A stretch of DNA of 64,000 nt from Pollenia angustigena (GCA_930367215.1 OV884059.1:97266993-97330992); one strand, 5' to 3'. Numbered from the stretch's first letter, positions 53,872-64,000 are shown. Notes: generated by a model from the letters alone, not told the origin. Translations and numbers: made by a program.

Positions 53872-54358
53872 CACGCAGAGAAAAAACATGTTTGAATATG
53901 GTCACCTCCAACAATACTATGTTTAAAGTAAATTTTCACCATATTATGTTTAATTTAACCATATTTTTGTCACCGACAACCATATTATGGTTAAATTATT
54001 CCCCTATCAAGAAGCCACAAACATTTTATGGTTGCCTCTAAGCATGTTATGGTTAAATATGACAATAATTTGTTTTTAAATGAACAATAGTATTATCCTC
54101 TTTTTCAAGAGCAACATTCTATGGTTGAAAACCAACCATGCTATTATTAGTGTTAAACATAATATAGTTATTATTAACCATAATTTGTTCGGACGCAACC
54201 ATAATATGGTTGTGGCTTTTTGATGGAGGACTATTTTTACCATAATATGGTTGTCACTGACCATTATATGTTTAAATTGAACATAATATGGTTAAAATTT
54301 TCTTTAATCATAGTATTGTTGGAGGTGACCATATTTAAACATGTTTTTTCTCTGGGTG
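53872..54358. mobile_element. TA-flanked palindromic element (CACGCAGA family), complete copy
   Basis: It starts CACGCAGAGAAAAAACATGT (53872) and ends ACATGTTTTTTCTCTGGGTG (54358), with TA on both sides. The terminal inverted match extends for about 45 bp (GTCACCTCCAACAATACTAT and its complement). The interior repeats CATAATATGGTT words on both strands. It is 487 bp. Confidence 0.9.
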
Positions 54359-54360
54359 TA

Positions 54361-54797
54361 TCAGTTGTTTTGTGAGAACCAGCCTAAATCATGATACCCT
54401 TCATTTTTTCATATGGCGGTTTACAGACTGTTAATTAGAGAAGCTTTTTGTTTCAATCCGAAATGTTTTTCCTAAAGTATAAAAATGATTGCCGCAGCTT
54501 TTTGAATTCTTTCAGTTTAAAAATTTTGCCATTGTTTAAATATAAAAGCCAGTACTCCTTAAAAAAAGTTACGTTTCAAAAGCAGTGTGTTTATGGTGCT
54601 ACTTTTGGGCTCTGATATTAGTTTAAACTAAGGAAAAGTCAAAATTTTGCTGGTTTTGCTAAAATAGCGAAAACAGTTTTTTTTTTCTAAAATAGCAAAA
54701 GCACTTTAAGCCCTGCTTCCACTGTGCAGATGATGGAAAATGAAATATGTTTTTAATGTTGTTAAAAATGTTTTTATTACACAGTACAACAGCCAAT
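54361..54797. other. Unassigned DNA
   Basis: No gene or repeat pair is recognised. Confidence 0.3.
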
Positions 54798-56661
54798 CTG
54801 GGGGGTGAGAAATTCCAAGTCAGGGTGATGATACTAGGTCAGTATAGCAAAACCCTCAAAGGGTTTGGCGTTCGTATGTGTCAGTTTTTTTTTATGACAT
54901 TTTAAATTTTTTCCTTATCTTGATGTTTTTTTCGCTCAGTTGTAACATTTTGGCAAAAACGTAGTTTAACATAACTCAAGAACCACTTGTCCGATTTTGC
55001 TAAAACAAACTCAAAAAAATTTAGAATTACAATTTCTTTAATCCGTTCATATAACGTTTTTCTTTATAATCAACAGTTTTGCCGGTAAAAATAAATTTGT
55101 GGAGAATTATAATTGATAAGTGCAAAATAATGTTCAAGCCTGGATGTATGCAGCAGATTTTATCACAAACCTGCACTGCAATTTTTGTGACTTTTTTAAG
55201 CGATCGGTGAAAATCGTCGGACTTTTGTTTGTTATTTGAAAGAATACACCCACATTCAGTGATGCCAACAGGGAAAATTTCAACCGTAGGGAAAAGAGGA
55301 CACAATTTTTTATTTTAGGGCATATTTATTTATTAATTTATTTAATCAATGGATATTATCCTTACTGACTAATAACAATATTGACTTAAAATTAATGAAT
55401 AACAATATGCATTTTAAAATATACTACAAATTTACAGAATATATGTAGTACATAAAAATATACGAATAAAGAAAAACAATAAGAAAAATCAACAAATTGT
55501 GACATAGAATTAAATTGTCTACATAACCTCGAAAAAGGATCAGCAATAGCGTAATTTTCTCTAAAAAAATTTAACAAAAAGCAGATTATAATGACGCGTA
55601 TTGCGACAAGGTATATTAAATTTAGCAGCATCTACAGAAAATCACAACAAACATTACCATTAATAAGATTAACCATAAAAGAAACATTTAACATTGTACG
55701 ACGACTTTTGAGCGATGGTAATTTTATTAATGCCAGTCTTCTAGCATAGGAAGGAAAGTTTGTCGAGTAACTCCAATGAAGATCACGTAAACAGAATAAT
55801 AAAAATTGTGAATGTTATAAAATGGATCCCAAATTATTGACCCATATTCCAAGATTGGTCTAACGAGTGATACGTAAAGTTGCTTCGTTATGTATGGATC
55901 GGTGAATTTTTAACCCAGCGCTTAATAAAGCCAAGAACGCCTCGAGCTTTATAAACAGTTAATGTAATATGAGAAACAAAGTTTAATTTAGGATCCAGTT
56001 AGACTCCAATATCAAGAAACGAATCAACCAACTCCAGTTGATGACCACCAAAAGCATAATTAACAGCAATACAGTTATTTCTATAAATACGCATGCTTTT
56101 GCATTTCACAAGATTCAGCTCCATCATATTATGATTACACCATAAAAAGAAGTTATTAAGATCCGATTGAAGATAAAAATGATCCGAAAAAAAATCCCTA
56201 GAAAAGGAGAAATCCCCTACTGTTGGCATCACTGAATGTGGGTGTATTCTTTCAAATAACAAACAAAAGTCGACGATTTTCACCGATCGTTTAAAAAAAG
56301 TCACAAAAATTGCAGTGCAGGTTTGTGATAAAATCTGCTGCATACATCCAGGCTTGAAAATTTTTTTGCACTTATCAAATTTAATTCTCCACAAATTTAT
56401 TTTTACCGGCAAAACTGTTGATTATAAAGAAAAACGATATATGAACGGATTAAAGAAATTGTAATTCTTAATTTTTTTGAGTTTGTTTTAGCAAAAGCGG
56501 ACAAGTGGTTCTCGAGTTACGTTAAACAAAAAAACATCAAGATAAGGAAAAAATTTAAAATGTCAGAAAAAAAACTGAAACATACGAACGCCAAACCATT
56601 TGAGGGTTTTACTATACTGACCTAGTACCATCACCCTGACTTGGAATTTCTCACCCCCCAG
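54798..56661. mobile_element. Long inverted-repeat element enclosing a LINE fragment
   Basis: The ends are CTGGGGGGTGAGAAATTCCA (54798) and TGGAATTTCTCACCCCCCAG (56661). The arms continue inward for roughly 430-500 bp, to about 55300 and 56225: GGTTTGGCGTTCGTATG, AACCACTTGTCCGATTTTGC, GCCGGTAAAAATAAATTTGT, CTGGATGTATGCAGCAGATT and CACCCACATTCAGTGATGCC each have complements on the other side. The loop of about 0.9 kb holds a minus-strand LINE reverse-transcriptase relic. CAAT occurs next to both ends and could be a 4-bp target duplication. Confidence 0.8.
55392..56240 (-). pseudogene. LINE reverse transcriptase fragment (Jockey-like), degraded
   Basis: Reading leftwards from about 56230: FYLQSDLNNFFLWCNHNMME, LNLVKCKSMRIYRNN, a YAFGGHQLELVDSFLDIGV block, then LDPKLNFVSHITLTVYKARG, VLGFIKRW, and further on FNIPCRNTRHYNLLFVKFFR and DPFSRLCRQFNSM. 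LQSDL..F..WC..N.M.LN..KC and LGFIKRW are typical of the thumb and connection regions of Jockey-like LINEs. The catalytic YxDD lies upstream and is missing. Several stops (after LDIGV and in the middle) and frame changes show decay. Its 137-residue open frame (55999-56412) begins in the inverted-repeat arm, so its N-terminal part is not LINE sequence. Confidence 0.8.
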
Positions 56662-57831
56662 ACAATAATCCCAAAAATGTTCCATTGTGTTATTTACAAT
56701 ATACGTATACGTTATTTTTATTTAACTTTGCACAAAGTGTTCATCATACGTTCATCATACGCAACCGATCTCTCAAACAAATTCGTATAAAATATTATTT
56801 TTATACAAAATACCTGAAACCCAACAAGCAATGTTGCTTAATACCAATTCATTTCCTAGTAGAATAGTATAAAATTAAAATAAAATTAAACTTTAATAAA
56901 AATACTGTAAAAAGTTAAAAAAAGATAATAAAACTACTTTGGCCAAATTCCTAAAAACCAAAGTATAGAAACCCTAAAATCCACACATCATCATGTACAT
57001 AAAAGATCTTAAGGATATTGAATTGATATATATATATATAATTTTTATTGTTATTTAAAACATTTAAGTTAGTTAATAAAAATACGTATTTGTAAAATGT
57101 TTTGTATCAAAAAAAAATTAAAAAAAACTAGTCTCTATAAAAAAATATTCCCAAAAAACAATCTTAAAAATTCATAGCAAAATCTTTTCTAAATGTCCTC
57201 TTTGTTTTACTTAGAAAAACAAACAAAGCAAATTAGAGAAAACATGTAAAATATTAAGCTTAAAACTTACTAGTTAATGTCTTTATTATTGTTATATAAA
57301 TCTATCAGTAAATGTGATCTCATTATAAATTTATTTTTTACGTTTAGTACCAAAAGACAAACAAATTAAAAAAGGGTTTGCAATAATGTCTTTATTTTTC
57401 TTTAAAAGAAAGTAAAATCATAAAAATGCACTTGTATCATAGAAAACACTTTTTTCCTAAATGTATATCAACACTCCGCTACTAAATTAAGCAAACAATT
57501 GTGCGCAAAATTTTAGCATTTTAGTAAAATATCATGCAAATGAGATACGTTTAAATGTTGTTATTTTGCCCACTAACGCTCTACACTTAACTTACATACA
57601 TCAACCACCACCACCTTATCTCTGAAGACCAAGTTAATTACTTAACATACAAAATATAAATCTGTGTTTTCTTTATTATCCTTAAAAACTAAAATATAAG
57701 AATATCTAAAAAATACTAAAAATAATACTTTTCTCTGCGATTTACATCTATTAAAATTATGTTTTAAGATTTTTTTTTTGTTTTTCTTTAAGGTGGTCAC
57801 TAGGGTTGTCCAAAAATTTTTTTCGATTTTC
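56662..57831. other. Unassigned A+T-rich DNA
   Basis: No gene is visible. There is a short TA run near 57026-57041. The stretch 57540-57640 is slightly less A+T-rich (CCACTAACGCTCTACACT, TCAACCACCACCACC) but has no open frame. Confidence 0.35.
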
Positions 57832-58440
57832 CAAAAAAGTAGACCAGTTTTGTGTTAGGTTGTGTGGAAAAAAAATTAGTTAAAATATGGTTTAAATGTG
57901 ATATGTGCCGCAGGCACATTGAAATCTGTGAGAATGAAATTCGGGCTAAATGGAGAGAAAAACGCGCGTAACTACTGAGGAGTCACCCCTAGAGATGTAA
58001 AATGTATGAGCAACCCCCATTATATTTGCATCCCCAATATTTCTCTAGAACAAACTTATCCTCTATCTCCAACCCTTCATATGGTCCCCACATGAAAAAT
58101 TTATTTTCTCGAAAACCGAATCTAAAACAGACGGACGGACTGCCAGACGGACATGAATTTCCAAGATTAAAAAAACGGAACCAATGAGCACGTAATCCAA
58201 TCCAATTCCGTTTTTTAATCTTGGACTTCATGTCCGTCAGGCTGTCCGTCCGTCTGTTCTAGAGTCGGTTTTCGAGAAAATTAAATTTTTCGTGCGGGGA
58301 TCATATGAATATCGGGGATGCAAAAATAATGGGGGTTGCTTTTCTCTCTCAATTTAGCGGCACGGTAATTTTCAACCGATCGAGCTCATATTTTTACCAA
58401 ATTTTTTTTTAAACAAACACAAAACTGTTCTACTTTTTTG
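57832..58440. repeat. Near-palindromic element with GACGGACGGAC motifs
   Basis: The two arms meet near 58165-58205. From outside inward they pair as AAAAAAGTAGACCAGTTTTG, GCTAAATGGAGAGA, GCAACCCCCATTATATTTGC, TTCTCGAAAACCGA, CAGACGGACGGACTG, GACATGAATTTCCAAGATTA and AAAAAACGGAA with their complements on the right. Overall arm identity looks like 75-85 percent. The GGACGGAC word is typical of the dipteran interspersed repeats. No gene is inside, although two overlapping 60-80-codon frames read through the arms. Confidence 0.8.
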
Positions 58441-59011
58441 AAACAGATAACTTTTTAAATTTAATTTTCATTGATGGTTCACTCACTCTAGTGGTCATGT
58501 TTATTAAATTCATATATTTAATCAATTTTAATTTTAAAACAGATATCTTTTAAAAATTAAACACAATAATCGGCGAGCTAAACCAAAGGTAGGTAGTACA
58601 CACAATTCTCTCCGCAACATAATGGCCTTTAACAAGGGGGTTTATTTCGATTCGAAGGAAATAATTTATAAACAAATATTTGCCAATTGCGGCTTAGTTT
58701 TTTTTCGCAGAGTTTCAAGAAAATGGAAATATTAAAACATGAAATAATACTTTATGGAATAAAGGAAGTAAACAGTTGTCTAAACCCATTAAAGACCAAG
58801 ATCATTGTAAATTAATGTTTTTTAAATTAATTAACTTTTTACAACTAAAATGTAGACGGCTCATGTCTTACTGACACGATTGCAACTTTATTGACGAAAA
58901 AGACGAGGGGAAACGATACGAGTACACAGTTTCATATACTGTCAGTACATTTTGCTTTCTCATTCGATATTTTTTTTGCTTTCTTATTCGTATATTAAGA
59001 CTATGAAAAAA
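58441..59011. other. Unassigned DNA
   Basis: No gene or repeat pair is recognised. Confidence 0.3.
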
Positions 59012-59638
59012 GGCGGTAAAAATATAACCCCCAAAAAAATAATGAAATAACTCCCCAAAAGTTTGCACAGAAGACAACATAAATGATTTTTGGGGGGTAA
59101 CAAAATCTTCTGTGTATAGCCGGCCTGCGGCCGTGCGCTAGAATTGTCTCCACTATGGTATACCGTCACCGTCTTCACTAAGTAAAGCTTATACATTTGG
59201 GCTTGCGCTAGGCCTAAGGCCACCTATGCAGAAAAGCTTTAATAAGCGAAGCCGGTATTTGTTATACTATAGGAGAGGAAATCCTTGCGTCCGGCTAAAG
59301 GCCGGCTATACAGAGAAGATTAAGTTAGCGAAGCTTGTGTTTGCTCTACCGTAGAAGAGAAAATCCTTGCGCTCGGCCAAAATCCAGCTATGCAAAAGAG
59401 CGTTAGTTATTGAAGCCGGTGACTGCATATCATACAGGAGAAAATCCATGCGCCAGGCCGAAGTCTCCAAAAATTAGGGTATTATTTCATTTCTGTTTGG
59501 GGTTTTATTTCATTTCGTTGGGGGTTTATTTTATTTTCAAAATTGGAGGTTTATTGCATATGAAATAAGACCCCACACTTTGGGGGTTTTCATTATTTGT
59601 TTGGGGGGCTTATATTTTGGGGGTTATTTGATGGCGCC
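59012..59638. mobile_element. Fold-back element FB5 (GGGGGTTATTTCAT arms)
   Basis: The left end reads GGCGGTAAAAATATAACCCC and the right end reads GGGGTTATTTGATGGCGCC, inverted copies with some drift. The arms iterate AATAACCCCCAAAA on the left and TTTTGGGGGTTTATTTCAT on the right. The centre (59100-59460) has four to five core units with AGCCGGCCTGCGGCCGTGCG, GGCCTAAGGCCACC, AAGCTTTAATAAGCGAAGCC and GTTATACTATAGGAGAGG. It is 627 bp and non-coding. Confidence 0.75.
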
Positions 59639-59874
59639 AAACAAATATGACGTCAACAAGTCATAAATTGGCTTAACGTCAATGAAAGTTTAAACACGAA
59701 AAAGTAATTCACGCCTGAACACACACTAAAGTAACATAGAAAATAAAAAAAATTTTAAAAATTATCAAAAAGTAATTTCAATTTTTGGGAATACAAAATT
59801 TTAATTTCAAAAGATTTTGTTATTCGTGCTTAATTCCCAGTTTTTTATTATTGATAAAAACACTTGAAATTTAT

Positions 59875-59945
59875 TGTGGATGGGATAAGCTATTCCTATG
59901 CATTTCACTGGTTGCTTAGGCCAGATCATCAGGAAACTTCATCCA
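59875..59945 (-). ncRNA. Hammerhead-ribozyme-like motif, left arm
   Basis: On the minus strand: GGATG AAGTTTC then CTGATGA (59932-59926), stem II CTGG with loop CCTAAGCAA and CCAG, then T GAAA (59907-59904), the self-complementary stem III ATGCAT and GGAA TAGCTT ATCCCATCC. GGATG pairs with CATCC, AAG with CTT and TTTC with GGAA to give stem I. Both invariant cores are present. The very short palindromic stem III is what is seen in Penelope-associated hammerheads, which are thought to work as dimers. Confidence 0.5.
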
Positions 59946-60414
59946 TAAAGGTTTTAGACAAACTAAAGATATTAAACCAAATAAAACTGTTAAACGTATA
60001 AGAATTATAGCAACAGTTCTACTTGTAACAATATCAAAGTTTAAACAAAACACATCAACAATAAACAACAGTGGGTTCATCTCATCTTACATTTCCCCAC
60101 TACAATTAGTTGAAATTCTCTCAACATTAATTGTAGTTGTAAGTAGGTTAAGAAAAACAAAATGAAAAAAACAACAACTTACAAAAGATGTTGTCAATTA
60201 TGTGTTTTTTAGGCCGTGCACTGCCTGTTTATTATCAAAAAGTAATTTCAATTTTTGGGAATACAAAATTTTAATTTCAATGAACCCACTGTTGTTTATT
60301 GTTGATGTGTTTTGTTTAAACTTTGATATTGTTACAAGTAGAACTGTTGCTATAATTCTTATACGTTTAACAGTTTTATTTGGTTTAATATCTTTAGTTT
60401 GTCTAAAACCTTTA

Positions 60415-60482
60415 TGGATGAAGTTTCCTGATGATCTGGCCTAAGCAATCAGTGAAATGCATAGGAATAGCTTATCCCATCA
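60415..60482 (+). ncRNA. Hammerhead-ribozyme-like motif, right arm
   Basis: The plus-strand copy has CTGATGA at 60428-60434 and GAAA at 60454-60457. Stem II is CTGG with TCAG (one G-U pair). Stem I pairs TTTC with GGAA and AAG with CTT. The outer part of stem I is weakened relative to the left arm by the CATCA change. Confidence 0.5.
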
Positions 60483-60565
60483 ACAATAAATTTCAAGTGT
60501 TTTTATCAATAATAAAAAACTGGGAATTAAGCACGAATAACAAAATCTTTTGAAATTAAAATTTT

Positions 60566-62219
60566 AAAAATTATTAGACACTAAGTTTTTGGATCTGTAC
60601 TCGAACGAATTTCAAAGCGAAAGTTTTTAAAGCATTTGTTTTTCAACACAAAGCGCAACATCGCATTGTACACAAAACCATCTGATTGTGTTATAAAATT
60701 AACGGCAACGTAAGGCATTTTTCAGCCTTTTAGAAAAGTCGTTTTCAGCAGTTGTTGCAACACCGGAACCAGTGACCTTTCCGTCGTTTATAGTTTCGAT
60801 AAGGGTCTACTTTGGCCATTTTGTTAGGAACATCTTAACTAGTCTCATCCATTTATTTCCTTTAAGGATATGATCTTCATATAGTCCAGGTCATAAAGAC
60901 ATCTTTGGCAGAGCTCTAATTTTATCACCATGTATATTTATTGACCACCATAATAGATCCAAATCTTACTACTCATAAGAAATAATTAATTATTTGAAAA
61001 GTTTTTATTTGAAAAATGGAAGCCATTATGTCTGCACCAAAAATATGTACGTATTCATTCACTTCGCATAGTGGGGCATGCTGCTACTCTATAAAATTTT
61101 AATCTTTTTTTTTGCTGTAAAACTGAAAATGGGGGAAACACCAAACTATGCATATGGCACAATATCGAAGATAATCACTACTCGTTTGTGGCCATCGAAT
61201 TGAATTTACTATGAAAATTAAAAAGGGATATAGTTTGAAGTTAAATCCAACAACAATACGTTTTTTTATTTATTTCTACCAGTCGATTTTACACGCATAC
61301 CTGCAAATGCTGGATGTAAATAAAAGGGGTTGTTTTCAAAAACTACGTGTAATGTTTTTTCTTTCTTTTTTTTCCTTAATTCCATAGATGACAATATTTT
61401 AAGAGACTGTTAACAACTTAATGTTGCTACACTATCTAGAACTCAAACTATTTATATGAATTTTAGAATGAGAATCACCTGGGTACGTGAGTGTAGACCA
61501 TAAATCGGGTTTTCGTGAGTGCAAAAAATTCACACATAATCAGAACCATAAAATACATTATTTTGCGTTCATACAATCAAACCTGTTCAGCCGCAACCAT
61601 TCGCTATTGGTCTTAAATCAGCCAAATTATGTTCAACTTGTTGCCCCTCTGATTTTAATCATCGTTAAGCTTCGTGAGTCAATTTAAATGTTTGTGTATT
61701 TTAGACGACAATTATTTCTTTGGTAAAAAGAAGGTAATACAAAAATGCAAAAAAATTATTTTTAAAGTGATTTATTCTGGCTTTGAAAGAAATAAAAAGA
61801 CTGTGCTCTTAAAAAATTTTGCGCTTGGAACAAACTAAAACAGGTTCATTTCAACTTGCCTTAACATGCTAATAACCAGGAATACCAGAAATATGCTCTA
61901 TGCAGATTTAATAAGCATTAAAAACATGAAAAAATATGCCGCAAAAAATTTTAAATACCTAATTTGAAAACAAAATATTAACAATTTAATAACAGTTCCA
62001 TTTAAAAACAATAATCCCAAAATTATAATCGGTAAAGCCCAAACACCATAGTATTAACAGACGAATTTTCGAGATACTTAGGGCGAATTCAATCTTAATA
62101 CCAACATAATAAGATGTTGTACGGACACAAAGTGTCTTATTTGGAACGAAGTTTTTATGGGAATTTGTGAAATTATAGAGCGATTCTCAGCATTTACATA
62201 GACTTCGTCATTAGTACAA
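60566..62219. other. Unassigned DNA
   Basis: No gene or paired repeat is recognised. The 66-codon plus frame at 61487-61687 lacks family features. Confidence 0.35.
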
Positions 62220-62420
62220 TTAAAATGTATTTGCCAAATTTTAATAAATTATCTACAAGATTTCAACTTGTACTTTGCGCACAAGGTTAATATGGACAGA
62301 CAACCAGCCAGATGGGCGGATGGACATCGTTAGATCACTTTAAAAAGAGTTTCTGTGACGATCAGTATACTAAGAGATTGGTCCAAATTTCTATGCATTT
62401 CACACATCGCTAAAAACGTA
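62220..62420 (+). repeat. Dipteran interspersed repeat, 3' part, copy d
   Basis: It shows TTGTACTTTGCGCACAAGGT, ATATGGACAGACAACCAGCC and GGACATCGTTAGATCA, matching the 3' part of the copy at 45787-46475. The usual ACGGACAGACGG run is replaced by AGCCAGATGGGCGGATGG. Confidence 0.6.
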
Positions 62421-62580
62421 TATATAATTGATTTTTCCTTAATTTTTGTTTTTATATATGGGTCGATGTCGCGAATTGACTACAAACGAGGATTGAAAAC
62501 GGCCAAGTGCGAAAGTGGGTTTAAATAATTATTTTTCGGTTGATACTGCTTTATATTTAAGGATTTTAATGATTTTGCAC

Positions 62581-64000
62581 CCCACGGGAATGACAATAGT
62601 CCCACGGAAATGATGTTTGTGCCGCACGGTAATGACTGATCAGCATGGTAATCACGTTTTGTCATGTATTGTAGCTAAATAAAACACATACATCAATTTA
62701 TGGAAACATCTTTAATAAAATAAACACGTTATATCGATTCTTTAGATTATATAAACTTAGAAAAATAAAACGTAACAATAAATATTCGCTTTTCTAAAGC
62801 TTATAATCTAGTTTATACTCATTTTGAGCTTTCAGCCTCTTTCGTTTACATAAATTTTCCCAGGAAATTTACAGTACACTCTATTGCCCTGCAAAGTAAT
62901 GTTTGGTGTAGGTAGTATTGAAATTATTTGTTAAAAATTGATATATGAAACATCGCTCTAATTTAATTTAAACTTTATCTGAATTTTGCAATTAGTAAGC
63001 AGAAGATTGCAGCGCGCCTTTATATGAGTCGGAGCTGTATACTTAATTATACTTTAGCTTGCTTTGTGTATTATGTTCAAACAACGAGAATGACCCATCA
63101 TCGATACTACTTGCCGGGGAAACATTGCTGCTGTAAAGGGATGTAAAGTCCAGATGTCCTAGATGATGAAGGTCACATGAGGTTGTACAATTAAAACAAC
63201 TAAAAGATCGTAGCCATATATAGTTGGATTCAATACTCCCTACAACATGAAAAACAAATCAATACACCTAATCTTACAATAGCGACAAAGATACTAACCT
63301 GGTGTACTTTCATCGTCCCAACAAATTTGTTGGCTTTAGATGGGTCTATATTTTGTTCAAATTCTTTTATATCGAGTTCAAATATCTTGAATATTGTTAT
63401 GTTTGGGCAGTTCTCTTTAATAACAGCAACAAGTGTATTAAAATCAGCAATATCGTGACCTTGACCCACGTATCTATCAGCTGTTCGTTTACAGACACCA
63501 TCTGCAGTTCCCTTTCCATGGCCAGACCTAAGATAATTCCAGGTGTACTTTTTATGTTTAGGGAACATACAATTTCTTTTCTGGTTTAGATTACTCCCAT
63601 GGTAATGACTGCACGGTAATGATGGAAACGTGAGTATTCTTGGATTTAAATGTGAAAATCTTCAAAAATGTTTATAAAATATATTAGAATCTAATAAAGA
63701 CTTAAAAAATGAACAAACCAATTCAACGAAATTGGAAATTATAATATAAATAACGGAAAAATATACTTACCACGGGAATGACAAAATTTCAGGAACATGC
63801 GCAAAAAACACTTAACACTTCAAAAGCTCTCAAACAACTGACTACATTTTTCACTTCTGTCAATTAACTTTAAAACTAACGGGAATTGTCGTTACATTGA
63901 CAGTTTACACCTAAACAAAAAACCGGTTTAAAGCATTTTTTTTTAATTAACAATTTGGCCCACGAGGAATGACGAAAAAAATTAAAATAAAATTATTTTT
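62581..64000. mobile_element. Coding-bearing element with CCCACGGGAATGAC iterons (runs off window)
   Basis: The word CCCACGGGAATGAC or a close variant occurs nine times in one direction: 62581, 62601, 62624, 62643, 63597, 63611, 63770, 63878 and 63959. Copies cluster on both sides of a minus-strand two-exon gene (63043-63568). This looks like an element whose flanks are made of an iterated private motif, as in the fold-back elements. The left limit is set at the first copy; the right limit is outside the window. Confidence 0.5.
63043..63568 (-). CDS. Two-exon gene of an uncharacterised arthropod family (GHGKG motif)
   Basis: Exon 1 (63568-63295) reads MFPKHKKYTWNYLRSGHGKG, TADGVCKRTADRYVGQGHDI, ADFNTLVAVIKENCPNITIF and KANKFVGTMKVHQV. 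A donor GTATCT at 63294 and an acceptor TTGTAG at 63240 define a 55-bp intron. Exon 2 continues RSIESNYIWLRSFSCFNC, TTSCDLHHLGHLDF and ends SKLKYN with a stop at 63043. I recall WNY, SGHGKG, CKRTAD and GTMKVHQV from uncharacterised insect proteins, probably transposon-borne. CFNC plus CDLHH could bind zinc. The frame stays open upstream of the ATG, so a further 5' exon is possible. No stop or frameshift was found in either exon, unlike the other relics. Confidence 0.6.

Larger units (their letters stand above)
59761..60565. mobile_element. Head-to-head pair of Penelope-type terminal repeats
   Basis: Two 285-bp arms, 59795-60079 on the minus strand and 60281-60565 on the plus strand, are inverted copies with only two mismatches that I can find. 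Each contains a hammerhead-like motif. A 50-bp exact direct repeat (ATTATCAAAAAGTAATTTCA through TTTTAATTTCAA) occupies 59761-59810 and 60231-60280, the second copy directly abutting the inner edge of the right arm. The 150-bp spacer is unremarkable. Terminal repeats in inverted arrangement and hammerhead motifs are known features of Penelope-like elements; the assignment is by these features, since no reverse transcriptase is present. The 80-codon plus frame (60202-60444) ends LKPLWMKFPDDLA, reading into the ribozyme motif. Confidence 0.65.

Noticed and set aside
58002..58231. Two overlapping 60-80-codon frames
   Set aside because: They read through the arms of a near-palindromic repeat and mirror each other.
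1..64000. tRNA, rRNA, bacterial operons or integrated viral genes
   Set aside because: No cloverleaf, rRNA segment, Shine-Dalgarno-led gene cluster or viral structural or replication gene was seen; all recognised coding relics are transposon-type.

Overview
The window is eukaryotic nuclear DNA, almost certainly from a fly (Diptera, probably a higher fly). It is strongly A+T-rich, has no operons or ribosome-binding sites, and one intact intron is only 55 bp. It is packed with insect-type transposon relics: a DUF4817-type DDE element, Tc1/Bari-like, hAT and piggyBac-like elements, a Penelope-like element, two LINE reverse-transcriptase relics, and the widespread dipteran repeat that begins near AAGTATAGTCGGTCAAGC. 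Family names come from residue patterns I recognise, not from searches.

Layout. 1-1557: two copies of a DUF4817-type DDE transposon. 2614-4165: a transposon-associated pseudogene split by a fold-back element. 4905-14434: intergenic or intronic DNA with TTAA-flanked piggyBac-like elements, a TA-flanked element and two copies of the dipteran repeat. 15466-17200: a dead Tc1/Bari-like transposase with a TA-flanked element inserted at its 3' end. 17395-21215: fold-back, piggyBac-like and hAT-type short elements. 21975-23860: the 3' half of a Penelope-like element with a GIY-YIG domain and a hammerhead-like motif, interrupted by another inverted-repeat element. 24089-26293: nested short elements. 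28106-28905: LINE 3' end. 30600-32054: Tc1-like relic and fold-back element. 32711-38874: three inverted-repeat elements, the last one split by a 2.2-kb hAT element with a clean 8-bp target duplication. 38989-39377: the only candidate host coding exon, perhaps the last exon of a gene on the + strand whose introns would hold the upstream repeats. 40388-43611: hAT-type element and a large composite fold-back element. 45463-58440: more short elements, a piggyBac relic (51871-53273), and a long inverted repeat enclosing a LINE fragment. 59012-60565: fold-back element and a head-to-head pair of nearly identical Penelope-type terminal repeats with hammerhead-like motifs. 62581-64000: a coding-bearing element running off the right edge.

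Two patterns stand out. First, five fold-back elements share a roughly 95-bp tandem core unit centred on a GGCCGAAGGCC palindrome, but each has arms written in its own short iterated motif. Second, each TTAA-flanked piggyBac-like element carries a private palindromic iteron in about three copies, different from every other element. Both look like rapid diversification of terminal recognition sequences around a conserved plan.

No rRNA, tRNA, CRISPR array or complete host gene was found. Nearly all open frames of 60-120 codons are chance or antisense frames in A+T-rich repeats.
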